From Rhizobium tibeticum (GTDB lineage Bacteria; Pseudomonadota; Alphaproteobacteria; Rhizobiales; Rhizobiaceae), in the NCBI RefSeq assembly GCF_900110205.1, contig NZ_FOCV01000002.1, positions 293,257-357,256 of the forward strand: a stretch of 64,000 nt of DNA, read 5' to 3'. Under the pieces are notes generated by a model. The model saw only the letters and a list, made by a program, of their open reading frames with translations, had not been told where the DNA came from and did not search any database. This document shows positions 45,388 through 54,476 of the stretch, one piece after another (position 1 is the stretch's first letter; every line of letters starts with the position of its first letter). A program made the translations under genes and the position numbers.

Positions 45388-46703
45388 CGACGACCAGCAC
45401 CGAACGCTCCCCTGTCGCGGCAATCCTCGCCCTCGGTCTGACGCAGATCATCGGCTACGGAACGCTCTATTACAGCTTCAGCATCCTTGCGCCGGATATG
45501 GCGCGGGATCTCGATTGGTCGTCGGAATGGATTTTTGGTGCGCTGTCCGTGGCTCTGCTGATCGGCGCCCTGGCTGCGCCGATCATGGGCAGGTGGATTG
45601 ACCGCTTTGGCGCCGGCCGTGTCATGACGGCGGGCTCGGCGATCGCGGCCGCAGCGCTTGTCGCGTGCGCGTTCGCTCCCGGCAAGATCGCCTTCGTCGC
45701 TGCACTGATCGCGATCGAGACGGCGTCCAATCTGGTGCAATATGGGGCCGCCTTTGCTTTGCTCGTCCAGATCAGGCCGAAGGTTGCCCAGCGCAGTATC
45801 ACCTATCTGACGCTGATCGCTGGCTTTGCTTCGACGATTTTCTGGCCGATCACCACGGCGGCCAACGCGCACATGTCCTGGCAGGACGTATATCTGATCT
45901 TCGCGGCTATCAATCTTCTGGTCTGCCTTCCCATTCATGCATGGTTGTCGCGCAGCGTCAGCGTAACCCGCAAACGGGAGAAGAACGACGCGGCAAAGCA
46001 CATCGAACCGAGCCTTCCGCCATCCGTGCGAACGCCGGCATTCATCTTGATGGTCATGGGGTTTGCTCTGGAGAGCTTCGTCAACGCCGCACTCCTCATG
46101 CACATGGTTCCGGTGCTATCCGGACTTGGGCTTGGAGCCCTGGCGGTGATGGTCGGCACGCTGTTTGGCCCGTCGCAGGTACTGAGCCGCTTCATCAACA
46201 TGGTCTTCGGGGGCGGACTGTCGCAGCTGACGCTGGCGCTCATCTCTGCGGTGTTGCTGCCGGCGGCCCTGGTCACTCTGATCGTCACCGCCCCGTCCGT
46301 ACCAGGCGCATTGGTCTTCGCCGTCGTCTTCGGTCTTGGCTCGGGGCTGACCAGCATCGTGCAGGGAACCTTGCCGCTGGCACTTTTTGGCAGCGAAGGG
46401 TACGGGCGACGACAGGGCAAGGTGTTGTCCATCCGCTTGGTGATGTCGTCGACCGCCCCATTTGTCCTCGCGTTCATGATGGAAAACATCGGCGTATCGT
46501 GGTCGCTCGCGGTTGCCGCCGTCGTCGGTGCTATTGCCGTCCTCGCATTTGTCGCGATTGGCCGGCTCGCGCAGCTGCTTGACCGATCGCATCTTACGAC
46601 GCCGCGCGGCGACGAGCTGCCCGTGCAAGTCGTGACGCTCCGGCAGCCGATCGCCAATCGCCTGCCGGACTTCGAGTGCGGCACGGACGCGGCAGAGCGC
46701 TAG
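45384..46703 (+). CDS. MFS efflux transporter of the ars locus (ArsK-like)
   Basis: A 439-residue twelve-helix major-facilitator protein, starting ATG 45384 and overlapping the arsH stop by 4 bp. The context and topology resemble the arsenite exporter ArsK of Agrobacterium. The last ~30 residues ([20 protein letters not shown]) are not an MFS tail but match the HxlR protein encoded at 47790-48203, so the gene has been recombined at its 3' end. Specific substrate inferred from context. Confidence 0.8.
   Translation: MTTTSTERSPVAAILALGLTQIIGYGTLYYSFSILAPDMARDLDWSSEWIFGALSVALLIGALAAPIMGRWIDRFGAGRVMTAGSAIAAAALVACAFAPGKIAFVAALIAIETASNLVQYGAAFALLVQIRPKVAQRSITYLTLIAGFASTIFWPITTAANAHMSWQDVYLIFAAINLLVCLPIHAWLSRSVSVTRKREKNDAAKHIEPSLPPSVRTPAFILMVMGFALESFVNAALLMHMVPVLSGLGLGALAVMVGTLFGPSQVLSRFINMVFGGGLSQLTLALISAVLLPAALVTLIVTAPSVPGALVFAVVFGLGSGLTSIVQGTLPLALFGSEGYGRRQGKVLSIRLVMSSTAPFVLAFMMENIGVSWSLAVAAVVGAIAVLAFVAIGRLAQLLDRSHLTTPRGDELPVQVVTLRQPIANRLPDFECGTDAAER
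46597..46703 (+). repeat. Duplicated hxlR 3' end fused to the MFS gene
   Basis: This segment resembles 48074-48203: the translations read [20 protein letters not shown] here and [20 protein letters not shown] there, and both end TDAA(E/K)R followed by TAG. The copy here is diverged and shortened. Confidence 0.7.
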
Positions 46704-46867
46704 AAGAAACACGCCCCCACCTTCACCGACTGGCTCAGGGCCTTGCTGGCGATCGCTGCCCTTATCCTTGTGTACCTGGCCTCTCCGGCAAGAGGCAAAG
46801 TTATGAACGTCGCGTCCAGTCGCGAGCAGCTCGTGACGATGATTGCGGATCCGGGCCTGACCGTTCG
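46704..46867 (+). other. Scar with shuffled aqpS and arsC fragments
   Basis: No intact gene. Nucleotides 46750-46805 resemble the aqpS 3' end and the arsC start (AALILVYLASPARGKVM versus AALILCTWLL...GK/S-M), and 46815-46870 resemble codons 42-58 of arsC ([16 protein letters not shown] versus [16 protein letters not shown]). Together they look like the remains of a second, deleted ars copy. Confidence 0.65.
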
Positions 46868-47704
46868 TCAGGCGCCGGGCTCAAAATCGGTTGAGACACT
46901 AAGTTCCCGCCAAGCCGCATGCTCCTTGGCTCGTGCAGCGTCGTTCTGCTCGACGCCGCGCAACGCATCGCTGCCGAGCAGCAAGCGCAGTGGCGGCTCG
47001 GCAAGGCTGGCGACATGGACGACCGCGGCGGCTGCCTTTGCCGGATCGCCCGGCTGCCTGCCGTTATAATCGCGCTGATAGCGCGCCATCTTTCCGACGG
47101 TGTCTTCGTATTCCGGCCGGCCTTCCCGAAGTGTGGTGGACGAGCCGGCAAAGTCGGTCCTGAAGCCGCCCGGCTCGATGATCGTCACCTTGATGCCGAG
47201 CGGGCCGACCTCCTTGGCCAGAACTTCCGAGAAGCCCTCCACGCCCCATTTGGCGGCAGCGTAAGGCGCACGCCCCGCCGGGCCGATGCGACCGCCGACG
47301 GAGGAGAACTGGATGATGTGTCCGAAACCCTGCTCTCGCATTACCGGCAGCGCAGCCTTGGTGACGATGATCGTTCCGAAGAGGTTCGTTTCGATCTGGG
47401 CACGGAAGTCGGCAAGGCTTGTATCCTCAATCGAGCCGACATCGCCGTAACCTGCATTGTTGACGAGAACATCCAGCCGGCCGAACCTGTCGACCGCCGA
47501 CTTCACGGCCGATGCGGCAGACCGCTCATCGGCGACATCGAGGGTGGCTGTCAGGACGTTGTCGCCGAAGCGTTGCTTGAGATCCTCAAGTTGCGACGGA
47601 TTGCGCGCCGTTGCGACCAATTTGTGCCCCGCCGCCAGTACCCCTTCAGCGAGCGCCCTGCCGAGCCCACGAGAACTGCCTGTAATCAACCAAACCTGTG
47701 ACAG
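46868..47704 (-). CDS. Short-chain dehydrogenase/reductase
   Basis: NAD(P)-dependent oxidoreductase of about 278 residues. Cofactor motif TGSSRGLGRA; NNAG present as VNNAGYGD; catalytic Ser in FSSVGG and YxxxK in YAAAK. Substrate unknown. The start is inferred as CTG at 47702-47704, with AAGGAG 5 nt upstream and the family-like opening SQVWLITG; an ATG at 47752 is the alternative but lacks a site. Divergent from the HxlR gene, which probably controls it. Confidence 0.85.
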   Translation of the reverse strand: MSQVWLITGSSRGLGRALAEGVLAAGHKLVATARNPSQLEDLKQRFGDNVLTATLDVADERSAASAVKSAVDRFGRLDVLVNNAGYGDVGSIEDTSLADFRAQIETNLFGTIIVTKAALPVMREQGFGHIIQFSSVGGRIGPAGRAPYAAAKWGVEGFSEVLAKEVGPLGIKVTIIEPGGFRTDFAGSSTTLREGRPEYEDTVGKMARYQRDYNGRQPGDPAKAAAAVVHVASLAEPPLRLLLGSDALRGVEQNDAARAKEHAAWRELSVSTDFEPGA

Positions 47705-47789
47705 GGAATCTCCTTGATCCGTCGGAAAGCCATATAGGCAAAGCAGTTTCATCTTGAAAGAAGGTACCCACAGGAGCCATACATACCTA

Positions 47790-48203
47790 ATGGTAACTGA
47801 CCTGGACGATGGTACATTCGATTTCTGCGAAACGCTGACGGACGCGCAGGACGCGCTTGCTCGCGAGATGCTGGAACGCGCCAGCGCCAAATGGCCGCTG
47901 CGGGTCATGCACATATTGGCGAAGGCCAAGGGCCCCTTGCGCTTTTCGCGCGTTCTGGAACGGGTGGAGGGGATCAGTCAGAAGGTGCTGACGCAGACGC
48001 TACGGACGCTGGAGAGCGACGGTCTGGTGACGCGAACGCTCTACCCGCAGGTGCCGCCACGAGTGGAATATGAACTGACGCCGCTTGGCGGCGAGCTTCT
48101 GGTAGAAGTCGTGGCGCTCTGGCAGTGGATCGCCAATCGTCTGCCGGATTTCGAGGCGGCCCGCGCGCAGTCGCCTCGCGCGACGGACGCAGCCAAGAGA
48201 TAG
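47790..48203 (+). CDS. HxlR-family transcriptional regulator
   Basis: A 137-residue winged-helix regulator of the HxlR/MarR-like type, with ISQKVLTQTLRTLESDGLVT and the wing TRTLYPQVPPRVEYELTPLG. It faces the SDR gene across a short promoter region, a common arrangement for redox- or aldehyde-sensing pairs. The chosen ATG (47790) follows AGGAG at 13 nt; a TTG at 47754 is possible. Its 3' end was duplicated into the MFS gene. Confidence 0.85.
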   Translation: MVTDLDDGTFDFCETLTDAQDALAREMLERASAKWPLRVMHILAKAKGPLRFSRVLERVEGISQKVLTQTLRTLESDGLVTRTLYPQVPPRVEYELTPLGGELLVEVVALWQWIANRLPDFEAARAQSPRATDAAKR

Positions 48204-48217
48204 GACCGGGCAAATTC

Positions 48218-48253
48218 AAAAAACGCCGCGCGCCCGATGATGCGCGGCGCTTT
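48218..48253 (-). terminator. Terminator after gpmA
   Basis: On the minus strand GCGCCGCGC pairs with GCGCGGCG and is followed by TTTTTTG, a good Rho-independent site. It lies between the convergent gpmA and hxlR. Confidence 0.75.
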
Positions 48254-48257
48254 GAAC

Positions 48258-48893
48258 TCAATGCGCGCCGGACATGTCGCCGAGCACTTCCTTGGAAGCG
48301 ACTGTGGAATCGGGATTGAGCTTGTAGACCATGGGGACGCCGGTCGCGAGGTTCAGCGCCAGGATCTGTTCCTTGGTCAGGCGGTCGAGCACCATCACCA
48401 GCGAGCGCAGCGAATTGCCGTGGGCGGCGACGAGCACCTTTTCGCCGCGCAACACGCGCGGCAGGATTTCCGTCAGGTAGTAAGGCCAGACGCGGGCGCC
48501 GGTGTCGCGCAGGCTTTCGCCACCCGGAGGCGGAACATCATAAGAGCGGCGCCAGATGTGGACTTGCTCCTCGCCCCACTTGGCGCGGGCGTCATCCTTG
48601 TTCAGGCCCGAGAGATCGCCGTAATCGCGCTCGTTGAGCGCCTGATCCTTGAGCGTCTCGAGGTCCGGCTGGCCGACATTGTCGAGGATGATCGTCAACG
48701 TGTCCTGAGCGCGCTTCAGGTCGGAGGTGAAGGCGACATCGAACTCGATGCCGTAATCGGCCAGCGCCTTGCCGCCGGTGTTGGCCTCCTGGATCCCAAG
48801 CTCGGTCAGCTCCGGGTCCTTCCAGCCGGTGAAAAGGTTCTTCAGATTCCAGTCGCTTTGGCCGTGGCGAACGAGAACGAGGGTGCCGCTCAT
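48258..48893 (-). CDS. gpmA: 2,3-bisphosphoglycerate-dependent phosphoglycerate mutase
   Basis: Glycolytic mutase, 211 residues, the short alphaproteobacterial form. The phosphohistidine is His10 in [10 protein letters not shown]; the second His lies in AAHGNSLR and the acidic partner in [11 protein letters not shown]. It is 21 bp downstream of dapB on the same strand. Confidence 0.94.
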   Translation of the reverse strand: MSGTLVLVRHGQSDWNLKNLFTGWKDPELTELGIQEANTGGKALADYGIEFDVAFTSDLKRAQDTLTIILDNVGQPDLETLKDQALNERDYGDLSGLNKDDARAKWGEEQVHIWRRSYDVPPPGGESLRDTGARVWPYYLTEILPRVLRGEKVLVAAHGNSLRSLVMVLDRLTKEQILALNLATGVPMVYKLNPDSTVASKEVLGDMSGAH

Positions 48894-48914
48894 GAAAAAT
48901 GCCTCCGAAAAAGA

Positions 48915-49739
48915 TTACTTTGAAGAGAGCCCGAGCACGTCGAGCATGGAATAGAGACCGGGCTTCTTGTCACGCGCCCAGAGCGCCGCCTTGACGGCTC
49001 CGCGGCCGAAGATCGAACGATCGGTGGCGCTGTGCGACATCGTCACCGTTTCGCCTTCGCCGGCAAAGATCACGGAGTGCTCGCCGACAACCGAGCCGCC
49101 GCGCAGTGTCGCAAAGCCGATGGTGCCTTCCTTTCGCGGACCGGTGTGACCGTCGCGCGAGCGCACCGACTTCGAGGCGAGATCGATGCCCCTGCCCTTG
49201 GCCGCCGCTTCGCCAAGAAGCAGCGCCGTGCCCGAGGGCGCGTCAACCTTGCGCTTGTGATGCATTTCGAGGACTTCGATGTCCCAGTCGGCCGGATCGA
49301 GCGCACGAGCGGCCTGCTCGACGAGGACGCTGAGCAGGTTCACGCCGAGGCCCATGTTGCCCGACTTCACCACCCGGGCGTGACGGGCGGCCGCCGCAAT
49401 CTTCGCGTCGTCCTCCGCCGAGCAGCCGGTTGTCCCGATCACATGGACGATGCGCGCCTGAGCGGCAAGTGCGGCGAATTCGTTCGTTGTTGCGGGGGTC
49501 GTAAAATCGAGGACGCCATCGGCATGAAGAAACGCTGCGAGAGGATCGTCCCCGACAGTGATGCCGTTCGTCCCAAGACCCGCAATTTCGCCGGCATCCT
49601 TGCCGACGAACGGTGAGCCGGGGCGGGCCACAGCCGCATGCAGCGTGACCCCATCCATCGAATCGACAAGCCGTATGAGCGTCTGCCCCATGCGTCCTGC
49701 TGCTCCAACCACTACCAGTTTCATCGCAGCATCGCTCAT
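48915..49739 (-). CDS. dapB: 4-hydroxy-tetrahydrodipicolinate reductase
   Basis: Second committed step of lysine/diaminopimelate synthesis, 274 residues. Nucleotide-binding [11 protein letters not shown] at the N-terminus; catalytic [16 protein letters not shown] in the middle; C-terminal [19 protein letters not shown]. Start ATG at 49737-49739; the second Met at residue 6 is an alternative. Cytosolic. Confidence 0.96.
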   Translation of the reverse strand: MSDAAMKLVVVGAAGRMGQTLIRLVDSMDGVTLHAAVARPGSPFVGKDAGEIAGLGTNGITVGDDPLAAFLHADGVLDFTTPATTNEFAALAAQARIVHVIGTTGCSAEDDAKIAAAARHARVVKSGNMGLGVNLLSVLVEQAARALDPADWDIEVLEMHHKRKVDAPSGTALLLGEAAAKGRGIDLASKSVRSRDGHTGPRKEGTIGFATLRGGSVVGEHSVIFAGEGETVTMSHSATDRSIFGRGAVKAALWARDKKPGLYSMLDVLGLSSK

Positions 49740-49760
49740 GTCAGTCGATCATCCTATGTG

Positions 49761-51548
49761 TCAGCGAGCATCGGAGGCCGCTGGCCTCTGCAGATTGTTG
49801 AGGCGAGCGTAGAGACCGTCGCTGCGCTGTGCAAGGCTCTCGTGATTGCCTTCCTCCATGATCCGGCCCTGCTGCATAACCACGATCTTGTCGGCGCGGA
49901 CAACCGTCGAAAGGCGGTGGGCAATGACGACCACCGTGCGGCCAACCATGGCCCCATCGAGTGCCTTCTGGACCGCCGCCTCCGATTCCGTGTCTAGCGC
50001 CGAGGTCGCTTCATCCAGCAGCAAGATCGGAGCGTTGCGCACGAGGGCGCGGGCAATCGACAGGCGCTGGCGTTGACCGCCAGAAAGCGTCACGCCGTTT
50101 TCTCCGACTGGGGTGTCGTAGCCGTGGGGCTGCGCCAGGATGAAGTCGTGTGCATAGGCAAGGCGCGCGGCGCGCTCGACCTCCTCATCGGTCGCCTCCG
50201 GGCGGCCGTAGCGGATATTGTCGCGGATCGTACCTTCAAAGAGATACGGCTGCTGGGAGACATAGGCCAGTTGCTCACGCAGCGACTGTTTCGTCACATG
50301 CGCGATGTCCTGGCCGTCGATCAGGATTTGCCCAGCCTTCGGGTCGTAGAAACGCGGAATGAGCGTGATGATCGTCGACTTGCCGGCACCGGATGGCCCG
50401 ACAAGCGCCGTCGTCTTCCCGCCTTCGGCAAAGAAGCTGACATCGCGCAACACCTCATCCTCGCCATAGGCGAAGGAGACGTTGCGGAATTCAATCTTGG
50501 CTTCCGTGACGACAAGCGCCTTCGCGCCAGGCACATCGCGCTGATGCGGCACCGTATCGAGGAATTCATAGATCATGCGTGCGTTGACGACGGCACGCTC
50601 CATCTGCACCTGCAGCCGTGCGAGGCGGCGTGCGGGATCATAGGCCAGTAGCAAGGCCATTACGAAAGAGAAGAAGGCGCCCGGCGGAATATTGTTGTAG
50701 ATCGTGCGATAAGCGGCGTAGGCAAGGACGCTGGCGACCGCGAGGCCGGCAAAGCTTTCCGTCAGCGGCGCTGTCCGTTCGGATAGACGAGCGATACGGT
50801 TCGCACGCCGTTCGGCGCTCTCCACAAGCCTGTCAACCTTGTTCTCCAACTGGCCTTCCATGGTGAAGGCCTTGACGATGGCGATACCCTGGATGGTTTC
50901 CTGCATCGCGCCGGCGACATGGCTGTTGACGTGGATTGCATCTTTGGTCGCCGTGCGAAGCCGCTTCGACACGTATCGCAACGCGTAAAGAAGAGGCGGC
51001 GCCAGAACGAAAACCGCGAGGCTGAGCAGCGGATCCTGGATGATCATCACGGCGAGCAGAGAGATGAACGTCAGGAGATCGCGCACTGTCGACGTGATCG
51101 TCAGGTTCATCACATCACGGATGCCGCTGATGTTCTGGTTGAGCTGCGCAACGACGTGGGCCGAGCGCGTCTGGTTGAAATAGCCGAGCGACAATTTCAT
51201 CAGGTGCGAATAGGCGCGCTGCTGATACCGCGCCACAATGTTGTTGCCGATCTTGGAGAGGACCACCGCCTGGCCATAGCTCGCGAAACCGCGCAGCACG
51301 AAGGCAATGAAGATGGTGAAACAGATGGCCCAGACAATATCCGCGCGCCGGTTTGCGAACGCCTCATTGATCACCGACTTCATGATCCACGCGGTATACG
51401 CCGTCGACAAGGCAACGATGACGAGGCAGCTGATAGCAAAAACATAGCCCCAGAGATGATCCCGGCCGTTTTCTGCGATGATGCGCTTCAAGATGCCGGT
51501 GATGCTGTCGCTCGTTACAGGCTTCTGCTGGGTGTCCGGTGCTTGCAA
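49761..51548 (-). CDS. ABC exporter, MsbA-like half-transporter
   Basis: A 595-residue fused membrane/ATPase protein. Six membrane segments occupy about residues 1-320. The ATPase carries Walker A GPSGAGKST, Q-loop VSQQPYLFEGTIRDNIRYG, signature LSGGQRQR, Walker B ILLLDEATSALD and the switch AHRLST. Likely exports lipid or a hydrophobic compound. It is followed closely by dapB (21 bp). Confidence 0.9.
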   Translation of the reverse strand: MQAPDTQQKPVTSDSITGILKRIIAENGRDHLWGYVFAISCLVIVALSTAYTAWIMKSVINEAFANRRADIVWAICFTIFIAFVLRGFASYGQAVVLSKIGNNIVARYQQRAYSHLMKLSLGYFNQTRSAHVVAQLNQNISGIRDVMNLTITSTVRDLLTFISLLAVMIIQDPLLSLAVFVLAPPLLYALRYVSKRLRTATKDAIHVNSHVAGAMQETIQGIAIVKAFTMEGQLENKVDRLVESAERRANRIARLSERTAPLTESFAGLAVASVLAYAAYRTIYNNIPPGAFFSFVMALLLAYDPARRLARLQVQMERAVVNARMIYEFLDTVPHQRDVPGAKALVVTEAKIEFRNVSFAYGEDEVLRDVSFFAEGGKTTALVGPSGAGKSTIITLIPRFYDPKAGQILIDGQDIAHVTKQSLREQLAYVSQQPYLFEGTIRDNIRYGRPEATDEEVERAARLAYAHDFILAQPHGYDTPVGENGVTLSGGQRQRLSIARALVRNAPILLLDEATSALDTESEAAVQKALDGAMVGRTVVVIAHRLSTVVRADKIVVMQQGRIMEEGNHESLAQRSDGLYARLNNLQRPAASDAR

Positions 51549-51644
51549 AAATCCGTCTTCCTGTCTGTCAGGACACGCATGTCCTCATGACTGCGTGCGC
51601 TCGCGCGGCTCTATAAAGAGTTGGCAGGCTTTTGACCAGTGCCG

Positions 51645-52670
51645 TTACGCCCGCCAGCGACGCCCATCCGTCGAGACCCCGAAGCTCTCGGGCTTGCGGG
51701 CATAGGACGAGAGACCCGCAAGAGCCGCAAGCGGGTGCGTGACGACATAGGTCGGGATCGTCGCAAGCAGCTCGGAATGCGGCGCCTTGTCCTCGAACGC
51801 AGCGCGGAATTGCGGCTTTCTCAGCGCCGGAAGGATCTTCTGCGAGATGCCGCCCGACAGGAAGACGCCACCGCGGGCCATGAAGATCATCGCCATGTCA
51901 CCGGCGACGCGGCCGAGATAGGTCGAGAACAGGTTAATCGTCTCGACGGCGACCTTATCGGAAGCGGCGAGCGCGTGCGCCGTGATGTCGGCAGGATCGG
52001 AATAGGCGGGGGCAATGCCATCAGCGGCACAAATTGCCCGGTAGAGGTTGACGATGCCGCGACCACAGAGAATCTGCTCTGCCGAAATCCGGCCTTCGAT
52101 CGTCTCCACGTGCGGGAAGATCTCGAGATCGCGCGCGGTGCGCGGCCCGAGATCGACGTGACCACCCTCGCCCGGCACGGGAATCCAGGAGCCTCGCGCG
52201 TGAACGAGCCCGCCGACACCGAGACCGGTGCCCGGGCCGAGGACGACGCGGGATGCAATCATGTCGCCCGATGCATTACCGAGGCGCTCGCGGTTGTCAT
52301 CAGAGAGATTAGCGATTGCCAGTGCTTGCGCTTCGAAGTCGTTGACGACGAGGACGTCTTCGATACCGAGGCCATCGATCATGGTTCGCGGGCGGACGAC
52401 CCAGTCGCAATTGGTCAGCGGTATTTCGTCCCGGCTGATCGGCCCGGCCACCGCCAAGATCGCCGAGCGCGGCCGCAAGCTGCTCTTTTCGAGAATGCAG
52501 CTGCGGATCGCATCGTCGATCGTCTCGAAATCGGCGGTGCGAACGTTGGGAAAATGGATCTGCTCTGCCGCGGCGTCCGGGATAATCGCAAAACGGGCAT
52601 TCGTGCCGCCAATGTCGCCGATCAGGATCGGAAAGGGCATGGCGGTTTCGCTGGTATCGAGCTGTGGCAT
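51645..52670 (-). CDS. glk: Glucokinase
   Basis: ATP-dependent cytosolic glucose kinase of the bacterial Glk (ROK-unrelated) type, 341 residues. Phosphate-binding [13 protein letters not shown], second ATP loop [13 protein letters not shown], and the conserved [14 protein letters not shown]. An in-frame ATG at 52640 would give MPFPILIGD and is an equally plausible start. Confidence 0.94.
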   Translation of the reverse strand: MPQLDTSETAMPFPILIGDIGGTNARFAIIPDAAAEQIHFPNVRTADFETIDDAIRSCILEKSSLRPRSAILAVAGPISRDEIPLTNCDWVVRPRTMIDGLGIEDVLVVNDFEAQALAIANLSDDNRERLGNASGDMIASRVVLGPGTGLGVGGLVHARGSWIPVPGEGGHVDLGPRTARDLEIFPHVETIEGRISAEQILCGRGIVNLYRAICAADGIAPAYSDPADITAHALAASDKVAVETINLFSTYLGRVAGDMAMIFMARGGVFLSGGISQKILPALRKPQFRAAFEDKAPHSELLATIPTYVVTHPLAALAGLSSYARKPESFGVSTDGRRWRA

Positions 52671-52706
52671 GGCGGGTTCCGTGCGTGCGCGCTTTTCAAG
52701 CGCCGG

Positions 52707-53087
52707 TTACGCGTGAAGGGTGGCAATAAGCTTGTCGGCGGTCGCTTCGTTGAGCGCCATCGGGATATCGTAGACGATTGCAAGCCGCATCAAAGCCTTG
52801 ACATCGACATCATGCGGCATCGGCGTCAGAGGATCGACAAAAAAGATCAGCGCATCGACTTCGCCGGTGGCAATAAGAGCCCCGATCTGCTGGTCGCCGC
52901 CGAGCGGGCCGCTTTTCAAGCGGGTCACATCGAGGTCTGGAGCGGCCTCGAGCACCCGACCGCCGGTCGTGCCCGTGGCGACGATTTTCCAGTTTGCGAA
53001 TGTCTCGCGGTTGCGGCGCGCAAACTCCGCCATGTCGTCCTTCTTCTGGTCATGCGCAATCAATGCAAGGCACTTGCCGCCGGCCAT
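52707..53087 (-). CDS. mgsA: Methylglyoxal synthase
   Basis: Converts dihydroxyacetone phosphate to methylglyoxal; 126 residues. Phosphate-binding and catalytic segments [37 protein letters not shown] and [19 protein letters not shown] match the family end to end. It lies 36 bp before glk, consistent with a glucose-related operon. Confidence 0.95.
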   Translation of the reverse strand: MAGGKCLALIAHDQKKDDMAEFARRNRETFANWKIVATGTTGGRVLEAAPDLDVTRLKSGPLGGDQQIGALIATGEVDALIFFVDPLTPMPHDVDVKALMRLAIVYDIPMALNEATADKLIATLHA

Positions 53088-53176
53088 GAAAGGACCTCCG
53101 CCTGAAATTCAATCGATTTGGCTGCTTCTATACGAAGCATCCATCTTTTGAAAGACCACCGCCCCTGCCGGCAGCG

Positions 53177-54250
53177 TCATTCGCCGGACGGCTTGTCGTC
53201 CGGTACCGGTCCGATGGCAGGCAGCACCTCGTCAGACGCCGCGGCAGGCACCAGCGCCATCGGCGCGACCTCCGGGGCAGCAGAGGCGGCGCCGCCAAAG
53301 GTGGCCGTCTGCACCGAGTCGACGGACGGCGCCGTGAGAACCGACGAGCAGGCATTCGGAAGATCGGAGACCATCACTTCGCGCGGCTTGACCGGCTTCG
53401 TACCGGGCTTCGGCGGCTTCGGCGGCGCCCATGGTTCCTTCGTGAACCACCATGCCAGCGATTTGCCGCATCCATCGTCAGCAGGAACCGGCGCTTGCGG
53501 CTTGCACGAGGCTGCGCCCGGCGGGCACTTGATGCGTATGTGGAAGTGGGAATCGTGACCGTAGATCGGGCGCAGCTTGCCGAGATTGGTGCGGTCGCCT
53601 CTCCAGGTGTCGCACATCTTTTTCTTGATGGCTGGATTAACGAAGATCCGCTCGACCTGCGGGTAGCTGGCCGCACGCATCAAAAGCCGGGCGCGCGATT
53701 CGGTCCAGACATCCGGATTGATGGTGAGGAAGGCACCCTTCTGCAGCATCGTCGTGAAGGGCAGGGTCTCGCGCGCCTCGACGCTCATCGGGTGAGCGGG
53801 CATCGGCGTCAGCCACACGTCGGCATCAAGTCCTATCTGGTGCGAGGCGTGGCCGTTGAACATCGGCCCGCCTCGCGGCTGCGAGATATCGCCGACCAAA
53901 AGGCCTGGCCATCCGTCATACTTTGCCCCATCCCGGGACAGCCGCTCCAATAGAGAGATCATGGCGGGATTGCCCCAGCGGCGATTGCGCGACAGCCGCA
54001 TGGTCTGCCAGGTGGGGCCATCAGTCGGAAGTGCGACGGCGCCGGACATGCAGCCTTTCGCGTAGAAGCCGAAGGGCTGCGCCGCCGCTTGATTTGGCAA
54101 GGCGACGGCGCCGAAGAGGGCCTTGGCGCTCCCTGGACTTGGCTGCTTCTGCTCGGCGCTGACATCGCCGGCGACGAGACTTGCACCGAGCACGCCGGCG
54201 AATGCCCATTTCAAAAATGTTTGGAAAGTCCGAGCGGTATGGAGAGCCAT
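53177..54250 (-). CDS. mepA: Penicillin-insensitive murein endopeptidase
   Basis: Periplasmic zinc endopeptidase that cleaves D-Ala-meso-DAP cross-links, 357 residues. Signal peptide within the first 32 residues (KWAFAGVLGASLVAGDVSA). Zinc and active-site motifs are ASHQIGLDADVWL and YGHDSHFHIRIKCP. A proline-rich C-terminal extension of about 90 residues goes beyond the E. coli protein. Confidence 0.93.
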   Translation of the reverse strand: MALHTARTFQTFLKWAFAGVLGASLVAGDVSAEQKQPSPGSAKALFGAVALPNQAAAQPFGFYAKGCMSGAVALPTDGPTWQTMRLSRNRRWGNPAMISLLERLSRDGAKYDGWPGLLVGDISQPRGGPMFNGHASHQIGLDADVWLTPMPAHPMSVEARETLPFTTMLQKGAFLTINPDVWTESRARLLMRAASYPQVERIFVNPAIKKKMCDTWRGDRTNLGKLRPIYGHDSHFHIRIKCPPGAASCKPQAPVPADDGCGKSLAWWFTKEPWAPPKPPKPGTKPVKPREVMVSDLPNACSSVLTAPSVDSVQTATFGGAASAAPEVAPMALVPAAASDEVLPAIGPVPDDKPSGE

Positions 54251-54476
54251 GCCATGTCCTGAACGTCTGCGGCCGCGGCCGAGTGATTTGCGTCGAATCT
54301 ACCGTGAAAAGCAATTTTGGTGAATCGATGTTTTGCATAAGCGGGAAATGAGCCAAGCTTACCCGGGCAATAAAAGGGTCCGATCCCGCGAGCCAGACAA
54401 AAACTGTCATATCACCTGTTTTTCGCCCGCTTTTCGCCTATTGTCGATGAAAGCGAAAAGTAATCGGGGTTGGCGA

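Noticed and set aside
51639..53105. Plus-strand frame across glk and mgsA
   Set aside because: Mirrors two conserved genes on the other strand and has no independent support.
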